64,000 bases of DNA from Marivivens geojensis (GCF_023540835.1 NZ_JALKCU010000001.1:1116001-1180000), one strand, 5' to 3'; counted from the stretch's first letter, positions 18,160 to 28,100 are shown. Translations and numbers: made by a program. The notes: generated by a model from the sequence alone, not told the origin.

Positions 18160-20382
18160 CTATACGAAGCTATAATCGCGCCACAGAGGAAGGCTCCGAG
18201 GCCGTTGTTTCGTCAGGCTGAACAATGCATTGGCCAATGCTGGCGCCGCTGGGGGCGTTCCTGGCTCGCCAACACCACTGATGTGGAGTGCATTTTCAAG
18301 AACATTTACTTCAATTTTTGGGCAACTCGCCATGCGTAGGCCGTCGTAGTCGGGGAAGTTGAACTGATCGACTTCGCCGTCCGTGTGCGTGATCTCTCCG
18401 TGAATGGCGGCGGATAGCCCGTAGATGCATCCGCCCATCATCTGGGCCCTAATGTTATGCGGATCGAGAGCGACGCCCGGATCACAAGCAATCCAGACGT
18501 TTTCGATTTTGATGCCTCGGCCCGTGTCGCGCACCTCAATGACTTGAGCAACGGGCGTGCCGAAGGAATAGCTGAAGGCAACGCCGCGCCCGACGCCCGA
18601 AGGGAGCGGACTATTCCAGTTCGACATGTCGCGAACCGCTTCGAGGACTTTGGCGCTGGGTGCGTGTTCTGGAGTGATCAGGTCCAGACGAAACTCGAGC
18701 GGGTCGCGTCCGGCAGCATGGGCCATTTCGTCGATAAAGCTGTCAAAGAAGAAGCCGCCATAGCTCGCGCCCACAGACCGCCAGAACCCAACGGGGACAT
18801 CGAGGTCGGCTTTGTATCCACGGACCCGATAGTTCGGAATGGCATAAGGCTGGTCGTAGACGCCCGCGACCAGTTCAGTATCAGGACCACCCATCGAACG
18901 ACCGAGCCAGCGTTCCATCGCTTGATGTGAACACGATGGCGCTGCGACATCGGCGGAAAGCATCACCGCTTTGCCATCCTGCACCGTGCCTGACAGTCGG
19001 GCAATGGCCGCAGGGCGGTAGAAGTCGTGGCGCATGTCCTCTTCGCGGGACCATGTGACCTGAACAGGCGTGTCGGGCATTTCGCGGGCTACACGCGCGG
19101 CAAGCACGGCAAAGTCATATTCCCCACGTCGTCCAAACCCACCCCCCATAAGGGTCGTGTGAACGGTGACCTGCTCGGGCTCAAGCCCGACGGCCTTTGC
19201 GCACCAATCGCGCACAAGGATCGGCCCTTGGTTCGGGGACCAAAGCTCTAGCGCGCTGCCCGTGAAGAGCGCGGTGGTCGTCATAGGTTCCATCGTCGCA
19301 TGGGCGAGGAAGGGGACGCGGTATTCGGCGGTGATCGCGGCTGGAACGCTCTCAACATCGCCCTCATCGCGGGCGGTGCTGTTTGGCTCGCCGTTAAACG
19401 CCTGTTCGATGATCGCGAATTGGGCCTCAGTATCGGCGGGATAAGTCGCGTCTTCCCAGTCAAATGTGATTGCATCAGCCGCCTGCATGGCGAGCCACGT
19501 GTTTGTTGCCACCACCGCGACACCATCGCCTAGGTCGATGATTTTTTCGACGCCCTCCATCAAGAGCGCCTCTGAGGCATCAAATCCGCGCATGCCACTG
19601 CGTTTGGGGTTCATCTTTACCGTGGCGAACCTCATGTCGGGCAATCGCACATCGACGCCATAGGTCGCGGTGCCCGTCGATTTCGCGACCATATCGGTGC
19701 GAGGCTGTGAGGTGCCGAGGATTTTCCAGTCGCTCCGATCGCGAAGGGTAACGTTTCGCGCAGGCAAGGCGGCGGCGTCGGTCGCGAGGTCGGTGTAAGG
19801 TATCGTCGTGCCATCGGCGGCAATGACAGTGCCCGCTTCGGTTCGAAGGCTGTTCGCCGCGACGTTCAGCCGTTTGGCCGCCGCCTCGATCAACATCTGA
19901 CGCGCCTGCGCACCTGCTTCGCGCATTTTCACATAGGCGTCGCGGGTCGAGGTTGATCCGCCCGTCACCTGAAGGTTCAGGAATTTCGCAGCGTTTCCAA
20001 CGAATTCGGCGGCATCGTGCACCCAAGGTTTGCGCTGGTATTCTATGACGGGGATCGCATTGCCCAAGAGTGCTTGGTTGAAATAGGCCTTCGCGGGGGG
20101 GCCATGGATCACTGTGATCTGGTCGAGCGTGACATCTAATTCTTCGGCGACAAGGGCCGCCAGCGTGGTTTGGACGCCTTGGCCCATTTCGGCGCGGGGG
20201 GCGACAATCGTGATGCCCGAGGTGTCGATGATCACATAGGCATTCAGCGCGGCACCTGTGTCAGGCAAAAGCGGGTTCGGCGGCGTTTCAACCATCTTAT
20301 AATAGCCGAAAGCCGCGCCGCCTGTGACAGCAATAGCCCCAAAGAGAAACGTGCGGCGGGCAATTTTACCGATGCGGGACAT
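18160..20382 (-). CDS. Molybdopterin-binding subunit of an IorB-type hydroxylase
   Basis: A 740-residue large subunit of the xanthine dehydrogenase superfamily, closest in plan to isoquinoline 1-oxidoreductase beta. It has a twin-arginine signal (RR at residues 9-10, then a hydrophobic helix), so the folded holoenzyme is likely exported. Family landmarks are APRAEMGQGVQTTLAALVAEEL, TMEPMTTTAL and MGGGFGRRGEYDF for the molybdopterin site, and the C-terminal GVGEPGTPPAAPALANAL with the catalytic-base glutamate. It follows the 2Fe-2S subunit gene by two bases. The substrate is probably an N-heterocycle or aldehyde, but cannot be told from sequence. A c-type cytochrome subunit is not adjacent. 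Confidence 0.88.
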   Translation of the reverse strand: MSRIGKIARRTFLFGAIAVTGGAAFGYYKMVETPPNPLLPDTGAALNAYVIIDTSGITIVAPRAEMGQGVQTTLAALVAEELDVTLDQITVIHGPPAKAYFNQALLGNAIPVIEYQRKPWVHDAAEFVGNAAKFLNLQVTGGSTSTRDAYVKMREAGAQARQMLIEAAAKRLNVAANSLRTEAGTVIAADGTTIPYTDLATDAAALPARNVTLRDRSDWKILGTSQPRTDMVAKSTGTATYGVDVRLPDMRFATVKMNPKRSGMRGFDASEALLMEGVEKIIDLGDGVAVVATNTWLAMQAADAITFDWEDATYPADTEAQFAIIEQAFNGEPNSTARDEGDVESVPAAITAEYRVPFLAHATMEPMTTTALFTGSALELWSPNQGPILVRDWCAKAVGLEPEQVTVHTTLMGGGFGRRGEYDFAVLAARVAREMPDTPVQVTWSREEDMRHDFYRPAAIARLSGTVQDGKAVMLSADVAAPSCSHQAMERWLGRSMGGPDTELVAGVYDQPYAIPNYRVRGYKADLDVPVGFWRSVGASYGGFFFDSFIDEMAHAAGRDPLEFRLDLITPEHAPSAKVLEAVRDMSNWNSPLPSGVGRGVAFSYSFGTPVAQVIEVRDTGRGIKIENVWIACDPGVALDPHNIRAQMMGGCIYGLSAAIHGEITHTDGEVDQFNFPDYDGLRMASCPKIEVNVLENALHISGVGEPGTPPAAPALANALFSLTKQRPRSLPLWRDYSFV

Positions 20383-20384
20383 GA

Positions 20385-20849
20385 TTACGCCTCCTGCAGT
20401 TTTTTGGCGGCGTCATGGATCGCGGCGCGGATACGGGGGTAGGTGCCACAGCGGCAGAGGTTGCCGTTCATCGCTTCGTCGATATCGTCGTCTGTTGGGG
20501 CGACGTTCTGCGCGAGGAGGGCGGCGGCTTGCATGATCTGGCCCGACTGACAGTAGCCACACTGTGCGACCTGATGGTCGATCCAAGCCTGTTGGACCAC
20601 CGCAACGGCATCTGGCGTGCCGATCCCTTCGATGGTGGTGACGGCGCCCCATACATCGCCGAGCGCGACCTGACAGGACCGAACGGCCTCCCCATCGATG
20701 TGCACAGTGCAGGCGCCACAGGCCGCGACGCCACAGCCATATTTCGTGCCGGTTAGGTGTAGTGCGTCGCGCAGCACCCAGAGCAAGGGCACATTATCGG
20801 GCAAGTCCACCGCATGAGCGGTCCCATTGATCGTCAGTGTCCGTGCCAT
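20385..20849 (-). CDS. 2Fe-2S subunit of the IorA-type molybdenum hydroxylase
   Basis: A 154-residue small subunit carrying two 2Fe-2S clusters. The plant-type ferredoxin site is CGVAACGAC (Cys39, 44, 47) plus Cys59. The second, helical cluster site is CGYC (97, 100) and CRC (132, 134). It passes electrons from the molybdenum centre in the partner subunit to an acceptor. It is first in a two-gene operon with the molybdopterin subunit. It has no signal of its own and presumably rides out with the TAT-signalled partner. Confidence 0.92.
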   Translation of the reverse strand: MARTLTINGTAHAVDLPDNVPLLWVLRDALHLTGTKYGCGVAACGACTVHIDGEAVRSCQVALGDVWGAVTTIEGIGTPDAVAVVQQAWIDHQVAQCGYCQSGQIMQAAALLAQNVAPTDDDIDEAMNGNLCRCGTYPRIRAAIHDAAKKLQEA

Positions 20850-20908
20850 GATCGCCTCCAGATTGATACGACGGATATAGGACTTCCTCTTCCCGCTAAA
20901 AGGTCAGG

Positions 20909-22102
20909 TTACGTGACGGCGGCGTGTTTTTTGTATTGAGGGTCGTCCCAAAGGCGGTTGGTCATGACGTCCGCGATGATCTCAACGGCGTGGTCGATGT
21001 CGTTCTCTGAGAGATAAAGCGGTGTGATGCCAAAGCGCATGATGTTTGGCGCGCGAAAATCGCCGATGACACCGCGGGCGATCACGGCTTGCATCGCGGC
21101 ATAGCCGTCGTCAAAGGCGAAAGAAACCTGCGAACCGCGCTGGGCAGAGTCACGCGGACTGACGAGGGCGAGCATCGGGCAGGCGGCCTCGACCCCTTGG
21201 ATGAACCGTTGTGACAGCTCGATGGAGCGTGCCCGAAGGTCGTTCATGTCCACCTCGTCCCACACATCCAGCGCCGCGTCCAAAGCGGCCAGCGCTAAAA
21301 CGGGTGGGGTGCCGCAGCGCATCCGATCAATGCCACCGCCAGCGCGATAGTCGGGGTCAAAGGCAAAAGGTGCCTCGTGGCCGAGCCAGCCAGAGAGGGC
21401 AGGGCGGCAGTCAGGCGCGAGGTCGGGTCGGATATAGATGAACGCAGGCGCACCCGGTCCGCCGTTGAGGAATTTGTAAGTGCAGCCCACTGCGAAATCG
21501 ACGCCGCTTTCTGTCAGGGCGACGGGCAGCGCGCCCGCGGAATGCGCGAGATCCCAGATGACCAATGCGCCGACCGCGTGGGCCTTGGCGATGATCGCGG
21601 CCATGTCGTGTTTGCGGCCTGTCCGGTAGTCGACCTCTGTCACCATCACGACGGCGACCTCATCCGTGATGGCATTTATGACAGCCTCTGGCGCAACGGT
21701 TTTCAGGCTGTGACCTTTACCGATGGTCCCAATGAGCCCCTGCGCCATGTAGAGGTCAGAGGGGAAGTTCCCCGTGTCCGACAGGATCACCCGACGGTCA
21801 GGGCGCAGGTCTAGCGCAGACGCCAATGCCTGATGAACCTTGATCGAAAGGGTGTCGCCCATCACGATGGTTCCCGCAGCCGCACCGACAAGGCGCCCAA
21901 CGCGATCCCCGATCCGACGCGGGTCATCCATCCATCCCGCTTTGTTCCAAGCCGTAATCAGCATGGCGCCCCATTCATCGGCCATTCGTGCGGCAACACG
22001 AGCCGAAGCCGTGCGCGGCAGCGGGCCCAAAGAGTTTCCATCCAAATAGATCACGCCTTCAGGCAGATCGAACACGTCGCGGGTTTTTGAGAAATCAGTC
22101 AT
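20909..22102 (-). CDS. kynU: Kynureninase
   Basis: A 397-residue PLP enzyme that cleaves kynurenine to anthranilate and alanine in tryptophan breakdown. Signatures are YLDGNSLGPLPR near the start and TGNFPSDLYM. VIWDLAHSAGALP carries the PLP aspartate, and the PLP lysine is Lys210 in CTYKFLNGGPGAPAF. The open frame adds twelve codons upstream, but MTDFSKTRDVFDLPEG is the usual start. The neighbouring iorAB genes lie 60 bases downstream on the same strand. Kynurenine formamidase and tryptophan dioxygenase are not in the window. Confidence 0.93.
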   Translation of the reverse strand: MTDFSKTRDVFDLPEGVIYLDGNSLGPLPRTASARVAARMADEWGAMLITAWNKAGWMDDPRRIGDRVGRLVGAAAGTIVMGDTLSIKVHQALASALDLRPDRRVILSDTGNFPSDLYMAQGLIGTIGKGHSLKTVAPEAVINAITDEVAVVMVTEVDYRTGRKHDMAAIIAKAHAVGALVIWDLAHSAGALPVALTESGVDFAVGCTYKFLNGGPGAPAFIYIRPDLAPDCRPALSGWLGHEAPFAFDPDYRAGGGIDRMRCGTPPVLALAALDAALDVWDEVDMNDLRARSIELSQRFIQGVEAACPMLALVSPRDSAQRGSQVSFAFDDGYAAMQAVIARGVIGDFRAPNIMRFGITPLYLSENDIDHAVEIIADVMTNRLWDDPQYKKHAAVT

Positions 22103-22218
22103 GGTGCGATGGAAATATAGCGGAGTGCGATTTGGCAAGCCCTGCCGCGCTCACCTGTCGCATGACGTCACGAGAATTGTTGCGTGACAGTTCATAAGAG
22201 TGGGGGCATCGTTCACTC

Positions 22219-22668
22219 ATGAAAATGATTGATATTCCCCCCGTCTGGTTGGCTCTTTGCATCGCGCTTGCGTGGTGGCTGGGCCTGAATGATCCGTTTG
22301 GTTTGTCGTTGGAACATCCCGTGACGCAATTGCTGTCAGGCGTTCTGATCGGTGGCGGCGTGATTTTGATGCTTCTTGCGGTCGTTGAGATGCGAAAATG
22401 GCGCACGACCTTCGTACCACATCGCGTTCCGACCCATTTGGTGCAGTCAGGCATCTTTAAACGGACCCGAAATCCGATTTATCTCGGCGATGCTTTGGTG
22501 TTGGCGGGGGTGATCCTCTGGCTTGATGCGCCTATAGCATTGCCACTATTGCCAATTTTCGTCTGGTGGATCGAAAAACACTTCATCATCCCCGAAGAAA
22601 ATAGGATGCGAAAAACGTTTCGCGCGGACTTTGCGCGGTACTGCCTAAAAACCCGACGCTGGTTGTGA
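22219..22668 (+). CDS. Small membrane methyltransferase (isoprenylcysteine carboxyl methyltransferase-like)
   Basis: A 149-residue membrane protein with about four hydrophobic helices. It ends in the cofactor-binding signature of ICMT/PEMT-like methyltransferases: LVQSGIFKRTRNPIYLG, then FIIPEENRMRKTFRADFARYCLKTRRW. Members methylate lipids or small membrane-associated substrates with SAM. The substrate is unknown. It stands alone, divergent from kynU and before pntA. Confidence 0.8.
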   Translation: MKMIDIPPVWLALCIALAWWLGLNDPFGLSLEHPVTQLLSGVLIGGGVILMLLAVVEMRKWRTTFVPHRVPTHLVQSGIFKRTRNPIYLGDALVLAGVILWLDAPIALPLLPIFVWWIEKHFIIPEENRMRKTFRADFARYCLKTRRWL

Positions 22669-22787
22669 GCGTTAACACTCTAACGCCTTGTTCAGTATGC
22701 ATTTGTATACTTTATAACCATCGCTTGTGAAATAATATTGCTTTGGGTATGCGGTTCTGGATGAGGAAATTTTAAGGGGGATTGTCC

Positions 22788-24359
22788 GTGAAAATCGGCG
22801 CACCTAAAGAGATACTCGAGGGCGAAAACAGGGTCGCGATGACGCCTGCTTCGGCTAAGGATCTACAGAAGCTAGGTTACGAGTGCGTAATCGAATCCGG
22901 TGCTGGCGCAAATGCTGGCTTTTCTGACGAGATGTACAAAGAGGCTGGGGTCGAGGTGGTGAAAACCGCGGCGGCGCTGTTCAAAGCTGTCGACATCGTT
23001 GCAAAGGTCCGCATTCCGACCGACGCAGAGATCAAGCGTCTGTCGAAAGGTCAGACCATGATCACCTTCTTTAACCCTGGTGCAAACGAAGAGGGCCTGA
23101 AACTGGCTGCTTCAAAAGGCGCTAGCGTTATTGCGATGGAAATGGTTCCGCGTATCTCGCGCGCTCAGAAGATGGACGCGCTGTCGTCGATGGCGAACAT
23201 CGCGGGCTATCGTGCGGTTATCGAAGCGGGTAACAACTTCGGTCGTTTCTTTACGGGTCAGATCACCGCTGCTGGTAAAGTTCCCCCTGCGAAAGTTCTG
23301 GTTGTTGGCGCTGGTGTGGCTGGTCTGGCTGCGATCGGTACCTCGACCTCTCTGGGTGCAATCACTTACGCATTCGACGTTCGTCCCGAAGTGGCCGAGC
23401 AGGTTGAATCGATGGGTGCAGAGTTTGTGTACCTCGATTTCGAAGAAGAACAGCAAGACGGCGCCGCAACGGGCGGTTACGCATCGGTTTCTTCGCCTGA
23501 ATTCCGCGAAGCTCAGCTGAAGAAATTCCGCGAGCTGGCACCGGAAGTCGATATCGTGATCACCACTGCGCTGATCCCGAACCGCGAAGCGCCGGAGCTT
23601 TGGACCGAGGACATGGTTCAGGCCATGAAACCGGGTTCGGTCATTGTTGACCTTGCTGCTGAAAAAGGCGGCAACTGTAAACTGACCGTCAAAGACGAAA
23701 AGATCGTGACCCCGAACGGTGTGACCATCATCGGCTATACCGACTTCCCGTCGCGGATGGCGGCTCAGGCATCGACCCTTTATGCGACGAACATTCGTCA
23801 CATGATGACCGACCTGACCCCGAACAAGGACGGTGTCGTGGTGCACAACATGGATGACGACGTGATCCGTTCGTCGACCGTCACCCACGAAGGCGAGATC
23901 ACATTCCCGCCGCCGCCGCTCAAGATTCAGGCGATTGCTGCGAAATCGCAGGAAAAACCAAAAGAACTGACCCCCGAAGAAAAACGCGCTGCCGAAGTCG
24001 CCGCGTTCAAAGCACAAACGAAACAGCAGGTTACCTTGTTGGCGATCGGTGGTGCGATCCTTCTGGCGATCGGTCTGGTGGCTCCAGCCTCGTTCATGCA
24101 GCACTTCATCGTGTTCGTTCTGTCCGTATTCATCGGTTTCCAAGTTATCTGGAACGTGAGCCACTCGCTCCACACACCGCTGATGGCAGTGACCAACGCA
24201 ATCTCGTCGATCATCATTCTGGGCGCTCTGATGCAAATCGGGTCCGGATCGTGGTTGGTGATTATCCTCGCCGCGCTCTCGGTCTTTATGGCCGGTATCA
24301 ACATCTTCGGCGGCTTCCTCGTGACACGGCGCATGCTCGCCATGTTCCAGAAATCGTAA
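22788..24359 (+). CDS. pntA: Proton-translocating NAD(P) transhydrogenase subunit alpha
   Basis: PntA and PntB couple proton entry to hydride transfer from NADH to NADP+, a main source of NADPH. The 523-residue protein begins [20 protein letters not shown]. It has the NAD-binding loop [14 protein letters not shown] and the long Lys/Glu-rich linker, and ends in about four transmembrane helices. It is therefore the one-piece form and not the split PntAA/PntAB form. The GTG at 22788 is chosen because GGGGG ends seven bases before it; an in-frame TTG at 22782 is too close. pntB follows after 13 bases with its own AAGGAGT site. Confidence 0.95.
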   Translation: MKIGAPKEILEGENRVAMTPASAKDLQKLGYECVIESGAGANAGFSDEMYKEAGVEVVKTAAALFKAVDIVAKVRIPTDAEIKRLSKGQTMITFFNPGANEEGLKLAASKGASVIAMEMVPRISRAQKMDALSSMANIAGYRAVIEAGNNFGRFFTGQITAAGKVPPAKVLVVGAGVAGLAAIGTSTSLGAITYAFDVRPEVAEQVESMGAEFVYLDFEEEQQDGAATGGYASVSSPEFREAQLKKFRELAPEVDIVITTALIPNREAPELWTEDMVQAMKPGSVIVDLAAEKGGNCKLTVKDEKIVTPNGVTIIGYTDFPSRMAAQASTLYATNIRHMMTDLTPNKDGVVVHNMDDDVIRSSTVTHEGEITFPPPPLKIQAIAAKSQEKPKELTPEEKRAAEVAAFKAQTKQQVTLLAIGGAILLAIGLVAPASFMQHFIVFVLSVFIGFQVIWNVSHSLHTPLMAVTNAISSIIILGALMQIGSGSWLVIILAALSVFMAGINIFGGFLVTRRMLAMFQKS

Positions 24360-24372
24360 GGAGTAGGGGATC

Positions 24373-25848
24373 ATGGAATTCGGATTTACTACAGCGGCCT
24401 ATGTGGTCGCGGCTGTCCTCTTCATCCTGTCGCTCGGCGGTCTGTCGGGTCAGGAAAGTGCAAAACGCGCCGTATGGTACGGCATCGTCGGCATGGCGCT
24501 GGCGGTTGCAGCAACCCTCGTTGGCCCTGGCGCTGGTCTTTGGTTGCTGTCGGTCCTGCTCATCATCGGCGGTGGTCTGATCGGCTACTACGTTGCGATG
24601 AAAGTTCAAATGACAGAGATGCCGCAACTGGTTGCTGCGATGCACTCTCTCGTTGGTCTGGCGGCTGTGTTCGTTGGTTTTATCGCGCACTTCGAACTAT
24701 CGAACGTCATGCACGTTATGGGCGGCATGTCGTCGACCCTCTCCGAAGCTGGCAAACAGATGATGCTTCATGACATGCACCTCGGTGCATTCGCCGAACT
24801 ACTGGCACATAAAACGCCAGTAGAGCAGAGCATCCTGCGTGTTGAACTGTTCCTCGGTATCTTCATCGGTGCTGTGACATTCACCGGCTCGGTTATCGCT
24901 TATGGTAAACTGGCTGGCAAAGTGTCTTCTGCTGCGACCAAACTTCCGGGCGGTCACATGCTGAATGCTGGCGCTGCGATTATTTCTGCCCTTTGCCTTG
25001 TATGGTACTTCAACACCGGTGGCATGTTGCCGCTGGCAATCATGACCCTCGCGGCGCTGTTCATCGGCTACCACCTGATCATGGGTATCGGCGGCGCGGA
25101 CATGCCTGTCGTTGTGTCGATGCTGAACTCCTACTCAGGTTGGGCTGCGGCTGCGATCGGCTTCTCGCTTGGCAACGACCTTTTGATCGTTGTGGGTGCG
25201 CTGGTTGGTTCCTCTGGTGCGATCCTGTCCTACATCATGTGTAAAGCGATGAACCGTTCGTTCATCAGCGTTATCCTAGGTGGTTTCGGCGGCACTGCCG
25301 GCCCAGCCATGGAAATCGAAGGCGAACAGGTTGCGATCGACGTTGATGGCGTGGCGACGGCTCTGGAAGAAGCTGACAACATTATCATCATCCCGGGCTA
25401 CGGTATGGCCGTTGCACAGGCACAGCAGTCGGTTTCCGAACTGACCAAGCGTCTACGTGCACGTGGTAAAAACGTTCGCTTTGCGATCCACCCTGTTGCA
25501 GGTCGTCTGCCGGGTCACATGAACGTTCTCTTGGCCGAAGCGAAGGTTCCTTATGACATCGTTCTTGAAATGGACGAAATCAACGAGGACTTCCCAGAGA
25601 CCGACGTTGCGATCGTTATCGGTTCGAACGACATCGTGAACCCAGCCGCCCAAGAAGACCCGAACAGCCCAATCGCGGGTATGCCGGTTCTGGAATGCTG
25701 GAAAGCGAAACAGGTGTTCGTCTCGAAGCGTGGTCAGGGCACTGGCTACTCGGGCATCGAAAACCCGCTGTTCTACAAAGAGAACACCCGCATGTTCTAC
25801 GGCGACGCGAAAAAGTCGCTCGACGAACTGCTCACCAAAATCCAGTAA
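24373..25848 (+). CDS. pntB: Proton-translocating NAD(P) transhydrogenase subunit beta
   Basis: The 491-residue PntB has a membrane half of about eight to nine helices carrying the proton channel, followed by the NADP(H)-binding domain. Landmarks are [60 protein letters not shown] and the C-terminal [16 protein letters not shown]. The start has AAGGAG nine bases upstream. A strong terminator follows. Confidence 0.96.
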   Translation: MEFGFTTAAYVVAAVLFILSLGGLSGQESAKRAVWYGIVGMALAVAATLVGPGAGLWLLSVLLIIGGGLIGYYVAMKVQMTEMPQLVAAMHSLVGLAAVFVGFIAHFELSNVMHVMGGMSSTLSEAGKQMMLHDMHLGAFAELLAHKTPVEQSILRVELFLGIFIGAVTFTGSVIAYGKLAGKVSSAATKLPGGHMLNAGAAIISALCLVWYFNTGGMLPLAIMTLAALFIGYHLIMGIGGADMPVVVSMLNSYSGWAAAAIGFSLGNDLLIVVGALVGSSGAILSYIMCKAMNRSFISVILGGFGGTAGPAMEIEGEQVAIDVDGVATALEEADNIIIIPGYGMAVAQAQQSVSELTKRLRARGKNVRFAIHPVAGRLPGHMNVLLAEAKVPYDIVLEMDEINEDFPETDVAIVIGSNDIVNPAAQEDPNSPIAGMPVLECWKAKQVFVSKRGQGTGYSGIENPLFYKENTRMFYGDAKKSLDELLTKIQ

Positions 25849-25865
25849 TCTAGTCGATTACGAAC

Positions 25866-25895
25866 AAAGGGCCTCGCGATCAGCGGGGCCCTTTT
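25866..25895 (+). terminator. Intrinsic terminator after pntB
   Basis: AAAGGGCCTCGC pairs with GCGGGGCCCTTT (one G-T pair) around a short loop and is followed by TTTT. It sits between the stops of pntB and the convergent pseudouridine synthase, so it may serve both strands. Confidence 0.88.
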
Positions 25896-25905
25896 GCGTT
25901 TGGGA

Positions 25906-26502
25906 TTAGTATTTCCGTTTAAAGGGGCGGCGGATGACTTTGGGTGCGGGCGCGGGAACGTCGATTTCGCGCCATTCGCCCAAACCCAGCCCCTCGACCG
26001 TCCACTCAGCAATCTGCCATCGAACGAGCCGCAGGGTCGGGAACCCCACCGCCGCCGTCATGCGGCGTACCTGACGGTTACGCCCTTCAGTGATGGTGAT
26101 CTCGATCCATGTGTCTGGTACGGTCTTGCGGAACCGCACGGGCGGGTCACGTTCCCAGAGGGCAGGGGAGTCGATCACGCGGGCCTTGGCTGGGCGACAG
26201 GGGCCATCGTTGAGCGTCACACCATCACGAAGCGGCTGAAGGTCCGCATCGGTTGCGGCGCCTTCGACGAGCGCGAGGTATGTTTTCGGCTCTTTGTACT
26301 TCGGGTTGCTGATCGCGGCTTGCAGCGGGCCATTGTCGGTCAACAAAAGCAACCCCTCGCTATCCCGATCCAGACGACCCGCAGGGTAGACGCCAGACGG
26401 CAATCCGAACTCTGATAAGGTGCGGCGCGGGGTCGGGTTCTTTGCGTCGGTGAACTGGGTCAGAACGTCAAAGGGTTTGTTGAAGAGGATCAGTCTAGCC
26501 AT
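25906..26502 (-). CDS. rluE: 23S rRNA pseudouridine synthase, RluE type
   Basis: A 198-residue RsuA-family pseudouridine synthase without an N-terminal S4 domain, like RluE, which modifies 23S rRNA position 2457 in E. coli. It begins with ILFNKPFDVLTQF. The catalytic aspartate is in YPAGRLDRDSEGLLLLT, and the C-terminal ITEGRNRQVRRMTAAVGFPTLRLVR is the family signature. The tail is short and basic. The target base is inferred from the family. The gene diverges from ornithine decarboxylase across a 302-base region. Confidence 0.88.
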   Translation of the reverse strand: MARLILFNKPFDVLTQFTDAKNPTPRRTLSEFGLPSGVYPAGRLDRDSEGLLLLTDNGPLQAAISNPKYKEPKTYLALVEGAATDADLQPLRDGVTLNDGPCRPAKARVIDSPALWERDPPVRFRKTVPDTWIEITITEGRNRQVRRMTAAVGFPTLRLVRWQIAEWTVEGLGLGEWREIDVPAPAPKVIRRPFKRKY

Positions 26503-26543
26503 GCTGTTGTCTTACCCTTGAATCCCTATCAGCGCCATTCATT

Positions 26544-26597
26544 GATTTGATCAAATCTATCCCGATGAAGCCCTTGAAAATAAGGGATTTGATCAAA
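26544..26597. promoter_or_regulatory. Paired TTTGATCAAA palindromes upstream of ornithine decarboxylase
   Basis: GATTTGATCAAATC (26544-26557) is a perfect 14-base palindrome. GATTTGATCAAA (26586-26597) repeats its core. Their centres are 42 bases apart, four turns of the helix, which suits cooperative binding by a dimeric regulator. They lie in the promoter region shared by rluE and the decarboxylase. Confidence 0.55.
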
Positions 26598-26604
26598 AGG
26601 CCGC

Positions 26605-26804
26605 TGATGTGAAAATTATTTTGCCCTCGTGCAAATTTTCTCTTGAAACGACTCTGCGTTTGCATCACATGCCCGCTCACACAGACGCCAACGCACGCGC
26701 CTCTGGCCTCGGGCACATACCCGAGTGTTATGCAGCGACGGTAACGTCTCACTGGAAAACTGGTCGGGACCATTCTGGGACCGGGTCTTTTGGAGAGATG
26801 ACCG
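26605..26804 (+). ncRNA. Structured leader of ornithine decarboxylase, speF-motif-like
   Basis: This is most of the only gap over 300 bases (26503-26804). The 200 bases before the decarboxylase start hold several hairpins: CTCGGG/CCCGAG at 26708-26725, GACG-GTAA-CGTC at 26737-26748 (a GNRA tetraloop), and GGTC/GACC pairings at about 26762-26788 just before the GGAGAG ribosome site. The alphaproteobacterial speF RNA motif is known upstream of just this gene type. The position and the GGGACC-rich 3' end fit it, but I could not score the covariance model. The leader may switch translation with polyamine level. Confidence 0.5.
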
Positions 26805-27977
26805 ATGACTGCACAATTTGCCGGGGCGGCTGATGCCACCCGTGTTTTTGATCCTTACCGACTTGATGCTTATGTCGCTGCGAACGATTTCGATCGCCCG
26901 ACGCTCGTGATCGACGTTGATCGCGTTGAAGAGCAGTATAACGCTCTCAAAGCTGGCCTTGGCCGCGCTGACATTCATTATGCCGTCAAAGCAAACCCTG
27001 CGCTGGATGTGATCCACCGTCTGGTTCAAAAGGGATCGCACTTTGACGCGGCATCGCGCGCAGAGATCGAAATCTGCTTGTCCCAAGGGGCGCGCCCAGA
27101 AACGATTTCGTTTGGGAACACCATCAAACGTCCTTCGGACATCGCTTGGGCATTTGAATCGGGCATCACCCTTTTCGCGGCTGACGCAGAAGAAGAGCTG
27201 GAAAAGATCGCAGAGTTTGCTCCGAACTCGAACGTCTATATCCGCCTGATCGTTGAAGTATCGCAAGCTGACTGGCCGCTGACCCGCAAATTCGGTTGCG
27301 ACGGCGATACCGCCGTGCGCCTTTTGGACTACGCTAAATCGCTGGGCCTGAACCCTGTTGGGTTCTCGTTCCACGTGGGCTCGCAAACCCGCGAAGCCGC
27401 GATGTGGGGTCCGTCCCTCGATGCACTGGCGCAGATCTGGCACGCTGCAAAAGACGCCGGCCATGACCTGACCCTTCTCAATATCGGTGGTGGCTTCCCT
27501 GCATTCTACAACGAACCAATCCAAGCGCCGACCGACTACGCTGCGGCTGTTATGGCTATGGTCGAAGAGAAGTTCGGTCACATTGAGACCATCATGGCAG
27601 AGCCGGGTCGCGGTATGGTGGCCGAAGCTGGCGTGATTGTCGCCGAAGTCCTGCTGGTGAGCCGTAAATCCGACCGTGACGTGCACCGTTGGGTCTACTT
27701 GTCGATTGGCCGTTTCTCTGGGCTTGCTGAAACCGAAGGCGAGGCGATCCGCTACCGCTTTGAAACTGCGCGCGATGACGATCCGATGGGGCCATGCATC
27801 ATGGCTGGCCCGTCCTGCGACTCCGCTGACGTGCTATATGAAAAGCGTCCAATGCCGCTGCCGATGACCCTGCGGGCTGGTGATCGCGTTCTGATCCGCA
27901 ACACGGGCGCCTATACGTCGACCTATTCGTCGGTCTGCTTTAACGGCTTCCCTCCGCTCGAAGTGGTTTGCATCTAA
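26805..27977 (+). CDS. Ornithine decarboxylase, PLP fold type III
   Basis: A 390-residue decarboxylase of the eukaryotic-type (alanine-racemase fold) family. It makes putrescine from ornithine; some members also take lysine. The PLP lysine is Lys62 in HYAVKANP. The phosphate loop is NIGGGFP at 227-232, EPGRGMVAEAG follows, and the catalytic Cys338 lies in SCDSADVLYE. The GGAGAG ribosome site is nine bases before the ATG. A long leader precedes it and a strong hairpin follows. Substrate preference between ornithine and lysine is not settled by sequence alone. Confidence 0.92.
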   Translation: MTAQFAGAADATRVFDPYRLDAYVAANDFDRPTLVIDVDRVEEQYNALKAGLGRADIHYAVKANPALDVIHRLVQKGSHFDAASRAEIEICLSQGARPETISFGNTIKRPSDIAWAFESGITLFAADAEEELEKIAEFAPNSNVYIRLIVEVSQADWPLTRKFGCDGDTAVRLLDYAKSLGLNPVGFSFHVGSQTREAAMWGPSLDALAQIWHAAKDAGHDLTLLNIGGGFPAFYNEPIQAPTDYAAAVMAMVEEKFGHIETIMAEPGRGMVAEAGVIVAEVLLVSRKSDRDVHRWVYLSIGRFSGLAETEGEAIRYRFETARDDDPMGPCIMAGPSCDSADVLYEKRPMPLPMTLRAGDRVLIRNTGAYTSTYSSVCFNGFPPLEVVCI

Positions 27978-27988
27978 CCATAAAATTG

Positions 27989-28027
27989 ACTTAGCGGCAC
28001 ACAGTATACCAATGTGTGCCGCTAAGT
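27989..28027 (+). terminator. Long perfect hairpin after ornithine decarboxylase
   Basis: ACTTAGCGGCACACA and TGTGTGCCGCTAAGT form a perfect 15-base-pair stem around a 9-base loop, beginning 12 bases after the stop. The following ATTTGTATTT is only moderately T-rich, so it may act as a terminator or as a 3' stabiliser. Confidence 0.75.
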
Positions 28028-28100
28028 ATTTGTATTTAAGCAATTTTTAACTTGAACTGTGATGATTGCTGGATAGTCTGCCCGCTTATACTCTAAGGCG

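Noticed and set aside
22669-22686. GCGTTA-N6-TAACGC inverted repeat after the methyltransferase gene as a terminator
   Set aside because: The stem is short and AT-rich, with no T run after it. It may be a weak site only.
23112-24374. 420-codon minus-strand frame opposite pntA
   Set aside because: It is antisense to a certain pntA, with a His/Arg-rich sequence of no known family.
26542-26554. Possible FNR/FixK box (TTGAT...ATCAA) before ornithine decarboxylase
   Set aside because: The spacing between half-sites is three and not four bases, and the symmetric unit is instead GATTTGATCAAATC.
26616-27686. 356-codon minus-strand frame opposite ornithine decarboxylase
   Set aside because: It has no motif and is fully covered by the decarboxylase and its leader.
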